64,000 nt of DNA. Origin: Pseudomonadales bacterium. Its GTDB lineage: Bacteria > Pseudomonadota > Gammaproteobacteria > Pseudomonadales > IMCC2047. The translations under genes and the position numbers were made by a program. Positions within the stretch are counted from its first letter, which is position 1; the number at the start of each line of letters is the position of its first letter. The stretch lies in the NCBI GenBank assembly GCA_024234615.1, contig JACKNY010000001.1:1268501-1332500 (forward strand), read 5' to 3'. This document shows, piece after piece, positions 49,817-58,699 of the stretch. The notes beneath the pieces are model-generated. The model had not been told where the DNA came from. It made no database searches and was given only the letters and a program-made list of their open reading frames with translations.

Positions 49817-50464
49817 TTACAAGAGCGATTTTGTAACCTCAAGCATTGAACGCCGATAGAACAACATGCCCCAACGTTTGCCTCCTACCTGACGCCACAG
49901 CATCGCTGATCTCACTCCCGCCAGCAATAGGGCTCGAATTTTATTAACGTTACGCGGGTTCTCTAGGTAAAGTCGATTACCATTGACATGAATACGGTAG
50001 CGAAACGTGCTCAGCGTGTCTTCATAAATATGCGCCAGGCTGGCAATGATGCGTTCATGGGTCATCTCGAAATGGTTTAAATTGTCGTTGGTCTTTTGTA
50101 GACGACTACTGAGTATTTCCATCAAAGCAGCATTTTTTCGCAGTTTACTCTCAAGGTGAAGCAGGCCGAGGGCATAGCGAAAGTGATCGGTTTGCGGTGG
50201 TCTGTTTTGTTCAAGTACCTGTTGCAGCTGCTTCATGCCCAGCGCCAGATTGGGAATAAAATTGACCTGTCCAGAATAGACATCTTCCACCGAAATAGCG
50301 TCCATTTTAAAGATGCTGGCAATACTCGTGGTAAAGCTATCATTATCATAATTACCATTACAGGCAATTTGCTCCACCAATGTCGTTGCTTGCAGGAGAC
50401 CGGCAAAGGCGATGGTTTGCTTATAAATTTTACTGCTATCGGGATTAAACAATGATACCCCCAC
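49817..50464 (-). CDS. hflD: HflD, high-frequency-lysogenisation protein homologue
   Basis: 215-residue helical protein of the HflD family, between mnmA and purB as in E. coli. Features include YKQTIAFAGLLQATTLVEQIA, ALGLLHLESKLRKNAALMEI and RIIASLAHIYEDTLSTFRYR. The C-terminal IRALLLAGVRSAMLWRQVGG, RWGMLFYRRSMLE is diagnostic. HflD associates with the inner membrane and, in E. coli, with lambda CII; a general role is not known. The proposed GTG start at 50464 makes a 20-base overlap with mnmA. A TTG at 50452 is an alternative. Confidence 0.93.
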   Translation of the reverse strand: MGVSLFNPDSSKIYKQTIAFAGLLQATTLVEQIACNGNYDNDSFTTSIASIFKMDAISVEDVYSGQVNFIPNLALGMKQLQQVLEQNRPPQTDHFRYALGLLHLESKLRKNAALMEILSSRLQKTNDNLNHFEMTHERIIASLAHIYEDTLSTFRYRIHVNGNRLYLENPRNVNKIRALLLAGVRSAMLWRQVGGKRWGMLFYRRSMLEVTKSLL

Positions 50465-51542
50465 CTAGGCACTGTGCGCCGAGATAAAAAACTGCTGATT
50501 GGCCGGGTGCGATAGCGCGTTGCGGCTCGTTAAATAGAACTTCCAGTTCTCCCCCACTGGCGGGAAATATTTCACATTGCTGATCTTTTTGCCGGTAGCG
50601 AATTTTAGCTGTGCATTTGAACGGGAGCAGGGGCCCGTCGCCATCAATCCAGGTCAGTTGTGCGACCTTGAGACAATCTGAAAATAGCAAGGGGTGCTCC
50701 GAGCCCTGAGCAACAACCAATTGGTTTGTCGCCATATTTTTGCTGGCCACATACCAGGGTGCTTCATCGTAGTCTTTGAGCCCACCGATGCCCAGCCCTT
50801 GACGCTGGCCAATGGTGTGGTACATCAGGCCGTGATGGCGACCAATTACGTTGCCTTCTGGGCTGATGATGTCACCGGGTTGCGCTGGCAAATATTGTTG
50901 TAAAAAATCTTTGAAGCGGCGCTCCCCGATGAAGCAAATTCCGGTGCTGTCTTTTTTATCGTGAGTAATCAGACCATGCTGTTCTGCTAGCTCTCGTACT
51001 TTTGGCTTTTCCAGTTCACCAATCGGGAACATGGCTTTGCTCAATTGCTGTTCAGAGACAGCATGGAGGAAATAGCTTTGGTCTTTATTGGCATCTAAAC
51101 CACGTAATAACTGGGTATGGTTATCGACAGTGCGCAAACGGGCATAGTGCCCGGTGGCGATATAGTCGGCACCCAGTGCTTCAGCATATTCTAGGAAAGC
51201 CTTAAATTTAATTTCTTTGTTGCAGAGGATATCAGGGTTCGGCGTGCGCCCCGCACGGTATTCGTGTAGGAAATGTTCGAACACATAATCCCAATATTCA
51301 GCGGCAAAATTGGCCGTGTGCAATTTGATACCCAGCTTTGCGCACACCGCTTGAGCATCGGCAAGATCTTCTTTGGCGGTGCAATATTCAGTTCCGTCAT
51401 CCTCCTCCCAGTTTTTCATGAACAGACCTTCCACCTGAAAGCCCTGCTGTTGGAGTAATAATGCTGACACAGAGGAGTCGACGCCGCCGGACATGCCGAC
51501 AATGACATGGGTGTCAGGTGCTTGCTTTGAGGTTAATGGCAT
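50445..51542 (-). CDS. mnmA: tRNA-specific 2-thiouridylase MnmA
   Basis: 365 residues. It adds sulfur to U34 of tRNA-Lys, -Glu and -Gln. PP-loop VIVGMSGGVDSSVSALLLQQ (about 13-32), the two catalytic Cys in RTPNPDILCNKEIKF (about 103) and DSTGICFIGERRF (about 201), GLMYHTIGQRQGLGIGG and the C-terminal beta-domain with FLGAQCLGGG-type ending are all as expected. Full length, first gene of the mnmA-hflD-purB transcript. The stop overlaps the hflD start region. Confidence 0.97.
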   Translation of the reverse strand: MPLTSKQAPDTHVIVGMSGGVDSSVSALLLQQQGFQVEGLFMKNWEEDDGTEYCTAKEDLADAQAVCAKLGIKLHTANFAAEYWDYVFEHFLHEYRAGRTPNPDILCNKEIKFKAFLEYAEALGADYIATGHYARLRTVDNHTQLLRGLDANKDQSYFLHAVSEQQLSKAMFPIGELEKPKVRELAEQHGLITHDKKDSTGICFIGERRFKDFLQQYLPAQPGDIISPEGNVIGRHHGLMYHTIGQRQGLGIGGLKDYDEAPWYVASKNMATNQLVVAQGSEHPLLFSDCLKVAQLTWIDGDGPLLPFKCTAKIRYRQKDQQCEIFPASGGELEVLFNEPQRAIAPGQSAVFYLGAQCLGGGIIV

Positions 51543-51729
51543 TGGAGTTGGCGCGGCCTTTCAATCACAAAGGCGCTATTTTAGCGGTGAACCGAAAGAT
51601 AAACAAAAGGACTCTGGTTTATTTTCTCTGACCGTTTAATTTTACGGCTAAGACATTCGCACAGCGCAGATTGCATTGGCGACTTATTGGTTTAGACTTG
51701 GCTTCATCGAAACAACGTGTTCGCGGACT

Positions 51730-53019
51730 ATGTTAAAACTAATCTGGAAGGGTTTGAAGTGGCTGCTATTTACTGTGGTGTTGATGACTCTGTTTATTCC
51801 CGCTGCGGTGCTGATTTGGGGGGTGCAAGAACAACCAGTATTGTTGACTGGCCAACGTATGAATTACGAGCATGTCACGCGTCTGCATCGTTTGATGAAA
51901 GACCACGACCCAAGGCGTATGCGAGCGGGGGAAACCAAGCAACTCGTCACCGTGGAAGATGATTTGAACCTGGCCTTGCAGTATGTCATGTCGAACCTCA
52001 AAGACTCTGGTGCCAAAGTGGATATCGACAATAATAAAGCGACCTTGACCCTATCGGTGGGGTTACAGCCTTTCAAGCTTCAGGGTTATCTCAACGCCAC
52101 CGCAGCGTTAGTACAGAAGGGTAATAATTTCTGGTTAGAGGACATTCGTATTGGCGCAATTGCCATCCCCAACAGGGTGAGTCGCATACTATCTTGGTTA
52201 TCGCACCGACTACTGCTGAATTTTGAATCATATCGTAATGGGCTTGGCGCCATTGACGAATTAAAATTCAGGCCAGATCAATTAGAACTGACTTATCAGT
52301 GGCGACCGGAATTACTGAAGGAAATTGCTATCGCGCATCGGGAGCTTTTTTCTTCTCCGGAGGAGGACGAACGATTTGTTTTCTATGCACAACGTATTGC
52401 TGAAATTAGCCGCAAGCTACATATTATTGCGCCAGCGGAGCTAATGCTAAAACCGTTATTTAATTTCGCGTATCTGCGTTCTGCAACTGAAGAGCAGGCG
52501 GCATTAGAAAATCGAGCATTACTTTCTGCTCTTGGGGTATATATGGCGGGTAATACTGCTCAACAATTGATGGGTAGGCAGGAAAAACACCCTCGTGAAA
52601 GAGCTGTTCGCCGATATCTAACGTTGGCTGGTCGCTATGATCTTGCACAACATTTTATTTTATCCGCTTACCTTTCAAGTTCAGCAGGAGATGGGGTCGC
52701 CGATGGTTTGGGGCTATTTAAAGAGTTTAAAGACTCCCAGGGTGGTTCCGGTTTTAGCTTTGCGGATTTAGCTGCAGATCGAGCGGGTAGGAAGTTTGCA
52801 CAATTGGCGATTGACCCGAGCCGGGCCAGAAATTTACAGCAGCAGATAATATCTGCAACCAATGAAAATGACTTTATGCCGAGCATAGAAAGCCTGCCGG
52901 AAGGTATTCAGGAGCTAGAGTTTAAGGCGCGTTTTGCTTCCTTGGGTAGTGATGAGTATCGTGTCATCGAAAATGAGATTGAAAGACGCTTAAAGGCTTG
53001 CCGCGCCTACCGTGGCTAA
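51730..53019 (+). CDS. Conserved membrane-anchored protein of unknown function
   Basis: 429 residues from ATG 51730; a TTG 54 bases earlier is in frame. The N-terminus MLKLIWKGLKWLLFTVVLMT is a signal anchor (helix about 6-28). The rest looks extracytoplasmic: an about 100-residue part with TLTLSVGLQPFKLQGYLNAT and the hydrophobic WLSHRLLLNFESYRNGLGAI, then a helical C-terminus with RYLTLAGRYDLAQHFILSAY and SRARNLQQQIISATNENDFM. I do not recognise the family, and no catalytic motif stands out. Convergent with the reductive-dehalogenase-like gene. A near-empty stretch of about 190 bases separates it from divergent mnmA. Confidence 0.75.
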   Translation: MLKLIWKGLKWLLFTVVLMTLFIPAAVLIWGVQEQPVLLTGQRMNYEHVTRLHRLMKDHDPRRMRAGETKQLVTVEDDLNLALQYVMSNLKDSGAKVDIDNNKATLTLSVGLQPFKLQGYLNATAALVQKGNNFWLEDIRIGAIAIPNRVSRILSWLSHRLLLNFESYRNGLGAIDELKFRPDQLELTYQWRPELLKEIAIAHRELFSSPEEDERFVFYAQRIAEISRKLHIIAPAELMLKPLFNFAYLRSATEEQAALENRALLSALGVYMAGNTAQQLMGRQEKHPRERAVRRYLTLAGRYDLAQHFILSAYLSSSAGDGVADGLGLFKEFKDSQGGSGFSFADLAADRAGRKFAQLAIDPSRARNLQQQIISATNENDFMPSIESLPEGIQELEFKARFASLGSDEYRVIENEIERRLKACRAYRG

Positions 53020-53033
53020 TTACTGATATCGCG

Positions 53034-53059
53034 CTGGTAATTGAGATAAGAATTACCAG
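53034..53059. terminator. Convergent hairpin overlapping the dehalogenase-like stop codon
   Basis: CTGGTAATT (53034-53042) and AATTACCAG (53051-53059) form a perfect 9-base stem around GAGATAAG. It lies between the converging membrane-protein and dehalogenase-like genes; its right arm contains the stop codon of the latter. A terminator for the + strand gene is likely but lacks a clear T-run. Confidence 0.5.
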
Positions 53060-55221
53060 TTAGTGCGATACTCTTCAGGTACTGGCCCACCATTCTTGCG
53101 TCGCGCCAAAGCTTGCTTCACGGTTTCCGCACGATCGGCAATCTCTAACCCGGCTTTGCGATCAGTAGGGTAAGCCCCTTCCATGTTGGGAGGGGGAACC
53201 TTGCTGGCGGGGAAGTACGAGATCCGATGTACTTTTGGGTCGATATAGTGTTCGGGTCGTAATTTTTTTCGATTGATCCCTACGGTGGGGGTATCGCAGT
53301 AATTGTTGGCGTCGGGTTTGTTGCATTGGTCGCCGATGACTTCCAAATCTAGCCACCATTTTTTTGCATCGACCGGATTGCCGTTCCCTATTTTATCGTC
53401 GAGCCAAATGGCGAGAGGGGCGAGGATGGGTTTTAACCACATCGCATGAATACCGAGCCAGCTGCCAATTCTTGCATAGAGGGGGCCATCCCAGGTCACA
53501 TCCTTGGTCAATGGGCAGACTTTAATGCAGCGTCCACAAGCGGAACCTTTCATATTCTGCATACGGTATTTTGCACAGCGTTCGCTATCTGGCTTCCAGG
53601 TTTCATAACCGTTAAATATGATCTTGTCGCCAAAGGGGATGGATTGGCTTGGGCATTCGCGAGCACATTTCAAGCATTTGGAGCAGAATTGTTGGAGGCC
53701 AAAATCAATCGGCTTGTCAGCGATTAGGGGCATATCGGTGGTTAACACAACGGTTTTGATGCGCGGACCTAAAAAGGGGTTAAGCGCCGTTTCACCAATA
53801 CGGCTTTGTTCTCCCAGTCCGGCAACTATAACTAGTGGAACATGCAGAACATCGCTGTCGATGCTGGTTTGGGCGCGAGCGGAATGACCTAAGCGTCGAA
53901 TATGGTCGGCCAAAGTGCCCGCAATTTCAGCACCGCGCATATATGAACGCATGGATTGTGAGCCAGAAATCCAGTCGTCACCACAGGCGCCTTCGAAGGT
54001 TTCATGGCCTTGGTCGACCAGCATAACCACAGCGTATTTATGATAAGGGTTTATCACTGAGCCGTCCTTGCGGTGGCTGTACCAACAATAATCCGGTATT
54101 TCACAAATACCGGTAATGGCTGAGCCGATGTAGTGGCTGAGTGCCTTGATGGCTTTGGTGTTGGCAATGGCGTCTTCGGTGCCTATTGCTTTTTGGGTTG
54201 CTGGTTCTCCATCTTGATAGGGCACCATATCCCAAAGTAGGCCGAGTATTCCCTGCGATAGGGGATGCTTATAGGCCCAACGTGGACGCTCTTTTAAGGG
54301 GCGTTTGCCTAGATCACCTCGCTCTGCGCGCACATAAAAGTTGGCGCGCTGGGGAATTCTGGGTACCTCATCATCAAAAATATGGGTGGTTGGATGCTCC
54401 ACTCGCTTCAATTTTTCTACGGGATAGGGGCCAAAGTGAGAAGGGCGGCGGTTGCGGCGCCAGCGTTCGATGCCTGATACTGCACCGCTCAATCCGAGAA
54501 AGTAGGACAGCCCTTTTGCCTTGATCGCTGCTGTCGATAACGGTATGTCCGTGGCCGCGATATATTCGGTGGTGACTGCGGCGAGGGCGAATGATTTTCC
54601 AACGTAGGGATTGACTACTGAATCGCCATCTCGAATAGCGAGGCCGGATAATACCGCTAAGCGCTCCAAATCGACTTCACCTGCGCCACGCCAATGGGCT
54701 TGCGCATGGAAACCGAGGGCGGCGATATGCCCTGCTAAAATGGCGGATATCTCCGCAGCACGGGTGGTTGCCAACTCATGTTCGAAGCCCTGCACCCACT
54801 CGGCTGCCATGTTGTCTGGATCGATTGGATTGGAAAACTCTACAAGAACCACTAGGGCGTGAGTGTGTGATGGGTTACGTGCCCCACCTTTAACCCAGGC
54901 GTTTTCAGGGAGTTTACAGAGGCCAATCATTGAGGCGTCAAGAAAATAACCTGCGCCTTTTAAGTCCTGCGTGCGCCTTTCAAGGTTTTCAGGGAGTGGT
55001 GCTTTGCGAATAAAGACGGTAACTTTTCGCAGTTCTTCGAAGATTTTACGGTACTTTCTGGTTGCTTCTACCAGGGCTGTGTCTGCCTCAGGTAGAGGAG
55101 GAAGCGACACAAGTGGAGGACGGTTGGCTTCGCGCTCAGAGATGGAGATATCTCTCGCGAGGGACTCCAATGGGTAAGGGCCAAAATCCACCGGGCGGCT
55201 TCTCCGCTTGCGATTCAACAT
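53053..55221 (-). CDS. Reductive-dehalogenase-like corrinoid/iron-sulfur protein with duplicated B12 domain
   Basis: 722 residues from the ATG at 55221, which has a good ribosome site (CAGAGGATC). A longer frame to 55410 would overlap the divergent IclR gene. Two related copies of the cobalamin-binding RdhA fold lie in tandem. Copy one (about 5-255) has RPVDFGPYPLESLARD and GLAIRDGDSVVNPYVG; copy two (about 275-535) has RRPSHFGPYPVEKLKR and GEQSRIGETALNPFLG. Only the second is followed by two 4Fe-4S clusters: CSKCLKCARECPSQSIPF and CAKYRMQNMKGSACGRCIKV with CP. There is no Tat signal, so it is cytoplasmic, and no NADPH-reductase domain as in the self-sufficient NpRdhA. The substrate is unknown and the dehalogenase label is by family only. 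Confidence 0.82.
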   Translation of the reverse strand: MLNRKRRSRPVDFGPYPLESLARDISISEREANRPPLVSLPPLPEADTALVEATRKYRKIFEELRKVTVFIRKAPLPENLERRTQDLKGAGYFLDASMIGLCKLPENAWVKGGARNPSHTHALVVLVEFSNPIDPDNMAAEWVQGFEHELATTRAAEISAILAGHIAALGFHAQAHWRGAGEVDLERLAVLSGLAIRDGDSVVNPYVGKSFALAAVTTEYIAATDIPLSTAAIKAKGLSYFLGLSGAVSGIERWRRNRRPSHFGPYPVEKLKRVEHPTTHIFDDEVPRIPQRANFYVRAERGDLGKRPLKERPRWAYKHPLSQGILGLLWDMVPYQDGEPATQKAIGTEDAIANTKAIKALSHYIGSAITGICEIPDYCWYSHRKDGSVINPYHKYAVVMLVDQGHETFEGACGDDWISGSQSMRSYMRGAEIAGTLADHIRRLGHSARAQTSIDSDVLHVPLVIVAGLGEQSRIGETALNPFLGPRIKTVVLTTDMPLIADKPIDFGLQQFCSKCLKCARECPSQSIPFGDKIIFNGYETWKPDSERCAKYRMQNMKGSACGRCIKVCPLTKDVTWDGPLYARIGSWLGIHAMWLKPILAPLAIWLDDKIGNGNPVDAKKWWLDLEVIGDQCNKPDANNYCDTPTVGINRKKLRPEHYIDPKVHRISYFPASKVPPPNMEGAYPTDRKAGLEIADRAETVKQALARRKNGGPVPEEYRTNW

Positions 55222-55397
55222 GTTGTGATCCTCTGGGTAAAAACCCATTTTTATCATTGCTAATTGATGCAAACTATAGCTTTTTTCAATAATTAGTGTC
55301 AAATAGCGATTTATAAGTCCGCAATACGATACTAATGGTTGTGAATTCTTGCAAAAATAGGTATAAATCGTCAAATAGTTATTAAAAGGTTCGTAAT

Positions 55398-56171
55398 ATG
55401 GACTATTCAAAAGAGCATATTAAATCGCTGGCAAAAGGTTTAGGCGTAGTTATTGCCGTAAATGAGCTGGCTCCTGCTCGTGTTTCTTCCTTAGTGGAGC
55501 AGACCGGGTTACCGAAACCGACACTGATTCGCATTTTAAATACATTGGTGGCAGAGGGTTTTGTCGAGAACCGACCTAGAGGTGAAGGTGGTGGCTATGC
55601 CCCTACACCTAAAGTTCGTTTGTTGGCAAGCGCCTTTGCCGAGGGCACGTTACTTGCTCAGGCGGCGCAGCCCGTATTGAATAATCTGTGTGAAGAAACC
55701 AAGTGGCCAGCCGACTTGTTAGTGAGAGATGGTTTGTCGATGGTAATTGAAGCAAGCAACCGACTGGTTGCACCAATACGTTTGAAACGTTTTGAGCAAA
55801 AGCGTTTTCCTTTGATTAACTCAAGTTCAGGGCTAGCGCTCTTGGCTTATCTGCCCAAAAAGGAGTGTCGAGAAGTTTTAACCTCGGTACTTGCGCATGG
55901 CGTGCCCAATGGGCAGTCACCTGTTAGAGAAGAGCAGGTTGCGGGGTGGATAGAGGAGACAAAAAAAGCAGGGTACGCTAGCTGGGAATATGATGCCCCC
56001 ATTCAGGGAACCAGGGTCTATAGCCTACCTGTAGTTGATCGGGGGCGTCCAATAGCAGTATTGACCTTGGTAACTCTGCGGGATGTGTTGAGCCAAACAA
56101 AGTTTGAAACTGATTTACTTCCGTTTTTTAGTGAAGCCGCGGCTGAAATCGCAAAAAGGGTATCGCGGTAA
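55398..56171 (+). CDS. IclR-family transcriptional regulator
   Basis: 257 residues. The N-terminal winged helix (1-80) has SLAKGLGVVIAVNELAPARV, SSLVEQTGLPKPTLIRILNT and LVAEGFVENRPRGEGGGYAP. The C-terminal effector domain begins near 95 (VLNNLCEETKWPADLLVRDG) and has ALLAYLPKKECREVLTSVLA-type and EYDAPIQGTRVYSLPVVDRG segments. Divergent from the reductive-dehalogenase-like gene with 176 bases between (55222-55397), so it is the likely controller of that gene. It may also control the two genes downstream on its own strand. Confidence 0.9.
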   Translation: MDYSKEHIKSLAKGLGVVIAVNELAPARVSSLVEQTGLPKPTLIRILNTLVAEGFVENRPRGEGGGYAPTPKVRLLASAFAEGTLLAQAAQPVLNNLCEETKWPADLLVRDGLSMVIEASNRLVAPIRLKRFEQKRFPLINSSSGLALLAYLPKKECREVLTSVLAHGVPNGQSPVREEQVAGWIEETKKAGYASWEYDAPIQGTRVYSLPVVDRGRPIAVLTLVTLRDVLSQTKFETDLLPFFSEAAAEIAKRVSR

Positions 56172-56263
56172 TAGCGGTTTTTGGGATTGAATGCCGATAA
56201 GTAGAGGATTAATCTGTAGCACAGTAAAGCTTGGTTTCGAAAGATGGGGAGGGGGTAAATCAT

Positions 56264-56584
56264 ATGAAATATCGAAAGAGTTATATGCCGTTGCTGGGCG
56301 CTGTTATTTTTATGAGTTTCCTTTCACTAAATTTGCAGGCCGGTTGTGCTGTTGACTCGTTCGGCGAGGTCTGGTGTTCAAAATTTGCCATGGGCGATAT
56401 TAAGCTTGATCGACTTGGTGTTTTAGTGTGCGGTAAAGGGGAGTGTCTTCAAGATAGGTTAGGCGAGTTCGTTTGCTCTAAAATTGAAGGTGGTGGTGCA
56501 GCAATGGGTGATACCGGAGTCGTCTATTGCTTTGGCGGGTGTGAACCCGCTACCGTTGACTACTGTGTTAGAGGTGAAGAGTAG
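56264..56584 (+). CDS. Small secreted protein with four Asp-Gly-Cys repeats
   Basis: 106 residues from ATG 56264 (ribosome site GGGGAGGGGG); a longer start at 56231 only adds 11 unlikely residues. A signal peptide ends near SLNLQA/GC. It has a lipobox-like Cys, but Gln at -3 makes lipid attachment doubtful. The mature part repeats a short unit four times: DSFGEVWCSKFAMGDI, DRLGVLVCGKGEC, DRLGEFVCSKIEGGG and DTGVVYCFGGC. Seven or so Cys suggest disulfide bonds. I do not recognise the family. It lies 93 bases after the IclR gene and 8 bases before the PhyH gene. Confidence 0.7.
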   Translation: MKYRKSYMPLLGAVIFMSFLSLNLQAGCAVDSFGEVWCSKFAMGDIKLDRLGVLVCGKGECLQDRLGEFVCSKIEGGGAAMGDTGVVYCFGGCEPATVDYCVRGEE

Positions 56585-56592
56585 CTGTTCAA

Positions 56593-57447
56593 TTGGTAAA
56601 CAAAAAAGAGGGGGCTGAGGTGCAAAGACATTTAACGCCAGAGGAGATCACCCAATATAATCAGGATGGTGTGATATTTATTAGTCAGGCTGTCGACCAG
56701 GAGTGGGTGATTAGGATGCAAGCGGTAATCGATGCGCAACTCAACAAACCCAGCAAATGGGCCAATGATGCCAACCCTGGACAAAAAACCAACCGTCTTT
56801 TTACTGATAGATACCAGTGGTGTGAAAACCCGGAGATCAATGCTTATCTTTTTAAATCGGGTGTTGCCCGGCTTGCTGGGCAGGCAATGCAGAGTAACCA
56901 AGTGCGTTTTTATTTTGATCATCTCTTGGTCAAAGAACCCGGAACTACTGCGCCAACGCCCTGGCACCAGGATGTACCCTACTGGCCTTTTATGGGAAAA
57001 CAAATATGTTCGGTATGGTTGGCATTGACGGATGTCACTATCGAACAAAGCGCGATGGAATTTGTGCGAGGCTCGCATGCTGATGGCAAGTACTATCGCC
57101 CAGAGCTGTTTGGGGCGCGAGAGAACCATCCGGCAAGTTGGGCGACAGCGGGTGACGGAGAGAAAGTACCTGATATTGAGTCAGATCGAGAAAGTTTTGA
57201 TATTGTTGGTTGGGATATGAAAGCTGGAGATGCAGTATTATTTTCCGCTTGGACGCTGCACTGGGCCCCGGGCAATAGCTCGCCGACACAGCGCCGTGCT
57301 GCCATTTCAACCCGATGGTTAGGGGATGACGCCATCTGGTTTCCACATGATGGCGCCGACCCGACTGTGACGCAAAAGGATGTCTCTGTTCAACCCGGCG
57401 ATTTGGCACGGGACGATAAAGTTTTTCCACTGGTTTGGCAGCGCTAA
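56593..57447 (+). CDS. Phytanoyl-CoA dioxygenase (PhyH)-family Fe(II)/2-oxoglutarate enzyme
   Basis: 284 residues from a TTG at 56593. A GTG at 56620 has a better ribosome site (AGAGGGGG) and may be the true start. The double-stranded beta-helix iron site is visible: HXD in TPWHQDVPYWPFMG (His about 125, Asp about 127) and the distal His in SAWTLHWAPGNSS (about 223), with a 2-oxoglutarate-binding Arg in RRAAISTRW. Other family words are LTPEEITQYNQDGVIFI and DVTIEQSAMEFVRGSHADG. It hydroxylates or demethylates small molecules; the substrate is unknown. In context with the dehalogenase-like gene and IclR it may belong to a catabolic cluster. Confidence 0.88.
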   Translation: MVNKKEGAEVQRHLTPEEITQYNQDGVIFISQAVDQEWVIRMQAVIDAQLNKPSKWANDANPGQKTNRLFTDRYQWCENPEINAYLFKSGVARLAGQAMQSNQVRFYFDHLLVKEPGTTAPTPWHQDVPYWPFMGKQICSVWLALTDVTIEQSAMEFVRGSHADGKYYRPELFGARENHPASWATAGDGEKVPDIESDRESFDIVGWDMKAGDAVLFSAWTLHWAPGNSSPTQRRAAISTRWLGDDAIWFPHDGADPTVTQKDVSVQPGDLARDDKVFPLVWQR

Positions 57448-57597
57448 ACCAGTGGTTAGCTGGTGATTTCGTCCAACAAGAGTAAAGCCTAGGAGTTGAC
57501 TATCTTCACCTGTGCTTTTACGGTAAGCTCAAAAAATTGTGCTAGAGTTACTAGTAATGCACTTTCACTTATACTCTAAAATTTAGGGGTTTCAATC

Positions 57598-58236
57598 GTG
57601 TTGGAAATGATTAAATCCGGTGGCTGGCTGATGCTGCCGATATTACTCTGTTCGGTCTTGGCGCTGGCAATTATTCTGGAGCGGTTTTGGACGCTTAGGC
57701 CGAGTAAGATTGCACCTAAAACGTTATTATCAGAAGTTTGGGGTTGGATTCGTAGCAATCAGTTGTCAGCAGAGCGGATGCGCGAGCTACGCACGAAAAC
57801 GCCTTTAGGCAGAATTCTGGCGGCGGGTTTGTCTAACTCAAAATATGGCCGCGACATTATGAAGGAGAGTATTCAGGAAGTTGCCAGCCATGTCATCCAT
57901 GAAATGGAACGCTATCTGAATACCTTAGGCACCATCGCGTTAATTACCCCGTTGTTGGGATTATTGGGCACCGTCATTGGTATGATCAAAGTTTTTACTG
58001 CGATCATGGTGCAGGGCACAGGTAATGCCAGCGTCTTAGCGGGGGGGATATCCGAGGCGCTAATTACTACAGCGGCTGGATTAAGCGTAGCGATTCCAAC
58101 ATTAATCTTTCATCGAGTGTTCCAGCGCCGGATTGACGAGCTTGTGGTTGATATGGAGCAGGAAGCGGTTAAGCTGGTTGATGTCTTCCACGGTGATCGC
58201 GGCAAAGAAGATAGCGCGACTAAACGCGGAGAATAA
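57598..58236 (+). CDS. exbB: MotA/TolQ/ExbB proton-channel-family protein
   Basis: 212 residues, three transmembrane helices: GWLMLPILLCSVLALAIILE (about 8-27), one at about 115-135 (LGTIALITPLLGLLGTVIGM) and one at about 155-180 (EALITTAAGLSVAIPTLIFH). The conserved proline and glycines of the ExbB/TolQ channel are present. Together with ExbD it uses the proton gradient to energise TonB or Tol. It starts with GTG at 57598. Its placement with exbD and lpxK is the Pseudomonas-type chromosomal exbBD copy, likely powering the three TonB receptors of the window. Confidence 0.93.
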   Translation: MLEMIKSGGWLMLPILLCSVLALAIILERFWTLRPSKIAPKTLLSEVWGWIRSNQLSAERMRELRTKTPLGRILAAGLSNSKYGRDIMKESIQEVASHVIHEMERYLNTLGTIALITPLLGLLGTVIGMIKVFTAIMVQGTGNASVLAGGISEALITTAAGLSVAIPTLIFHRVFQRRIDELVVDMEQEAVKLVDVFHGDRGKEDSATKRGE

Positions 58237-58241
58237 CCATT

Positions 58242-58664
58242 ATGATGTTTCGTCGCCAACGACGGGAAGAGGTTGGAGTCAATCTTACGCCACTCATAGA
58301 TGTGGTCTTTCTGCTGTTGATTTTTTTTATGGTATCCACCACCTTTAAAAAGGAGTCTCACATAAGCCTTAATCTACCAGAGGCTGGCGGTGAGCCGCTG
58401 GCGGTAAAAAATAATCAGGTGGAAATTGTCATCAATGCTAATGGTGAGTATGCGGTCAATGACAAGATGCTGGTTAACAATAAAATAGACACCCTGCGTG
58501 CAGCGATCAACGCCGTAGCGCAGGGCAATACTGGATTGCCGCTGATTATTTCTGCGGATGCGGTATCTCCTCACCAGTCCGTAGTGACAGCGATGGATGC
58601 CGCCGGACAACTGGGGTTTGTCAATTTGAGTATTGCGACTCGGCAAAGAGATTCAGACCAATAA
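58242..58664 (+). CDS. exbD: ExbD/TolR-family biopolymer transport protein
   Basis: 140 residues, one N-terminal membrane helix with the functional Asp in VNLTPLIDVVFLLLIFFMVS (about residue 21), then a periplasmic domain with HISLNLPEAGGEPLAVKNNQ, ANGEYAVNDKMLVN and LPLIISADAVSPHQSVVTAM. Starts 5 bases after exbB, so both are one transcriptional unit. The family couples proton flow through ExbB to the TonB protein. No tonB gene is in the window. Confidence 0.94.
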   Translation: MMFRRQRREEVGVNLTPLIDVVFLLLIFFMVSTTFKKESHISLNLPEAGGEPLAVKNNQVEIVINANGEYAVNDKMLVNNKIDTLRAAINAVAQGNTGLPLIISADAVSPHQSVVTAMDAAGQLGFVNLSIATRQRDSDQ

Positions 58665-58699
58665 CAAGTGCTTACTCTAAAAGGATTATCCTCAGAATT

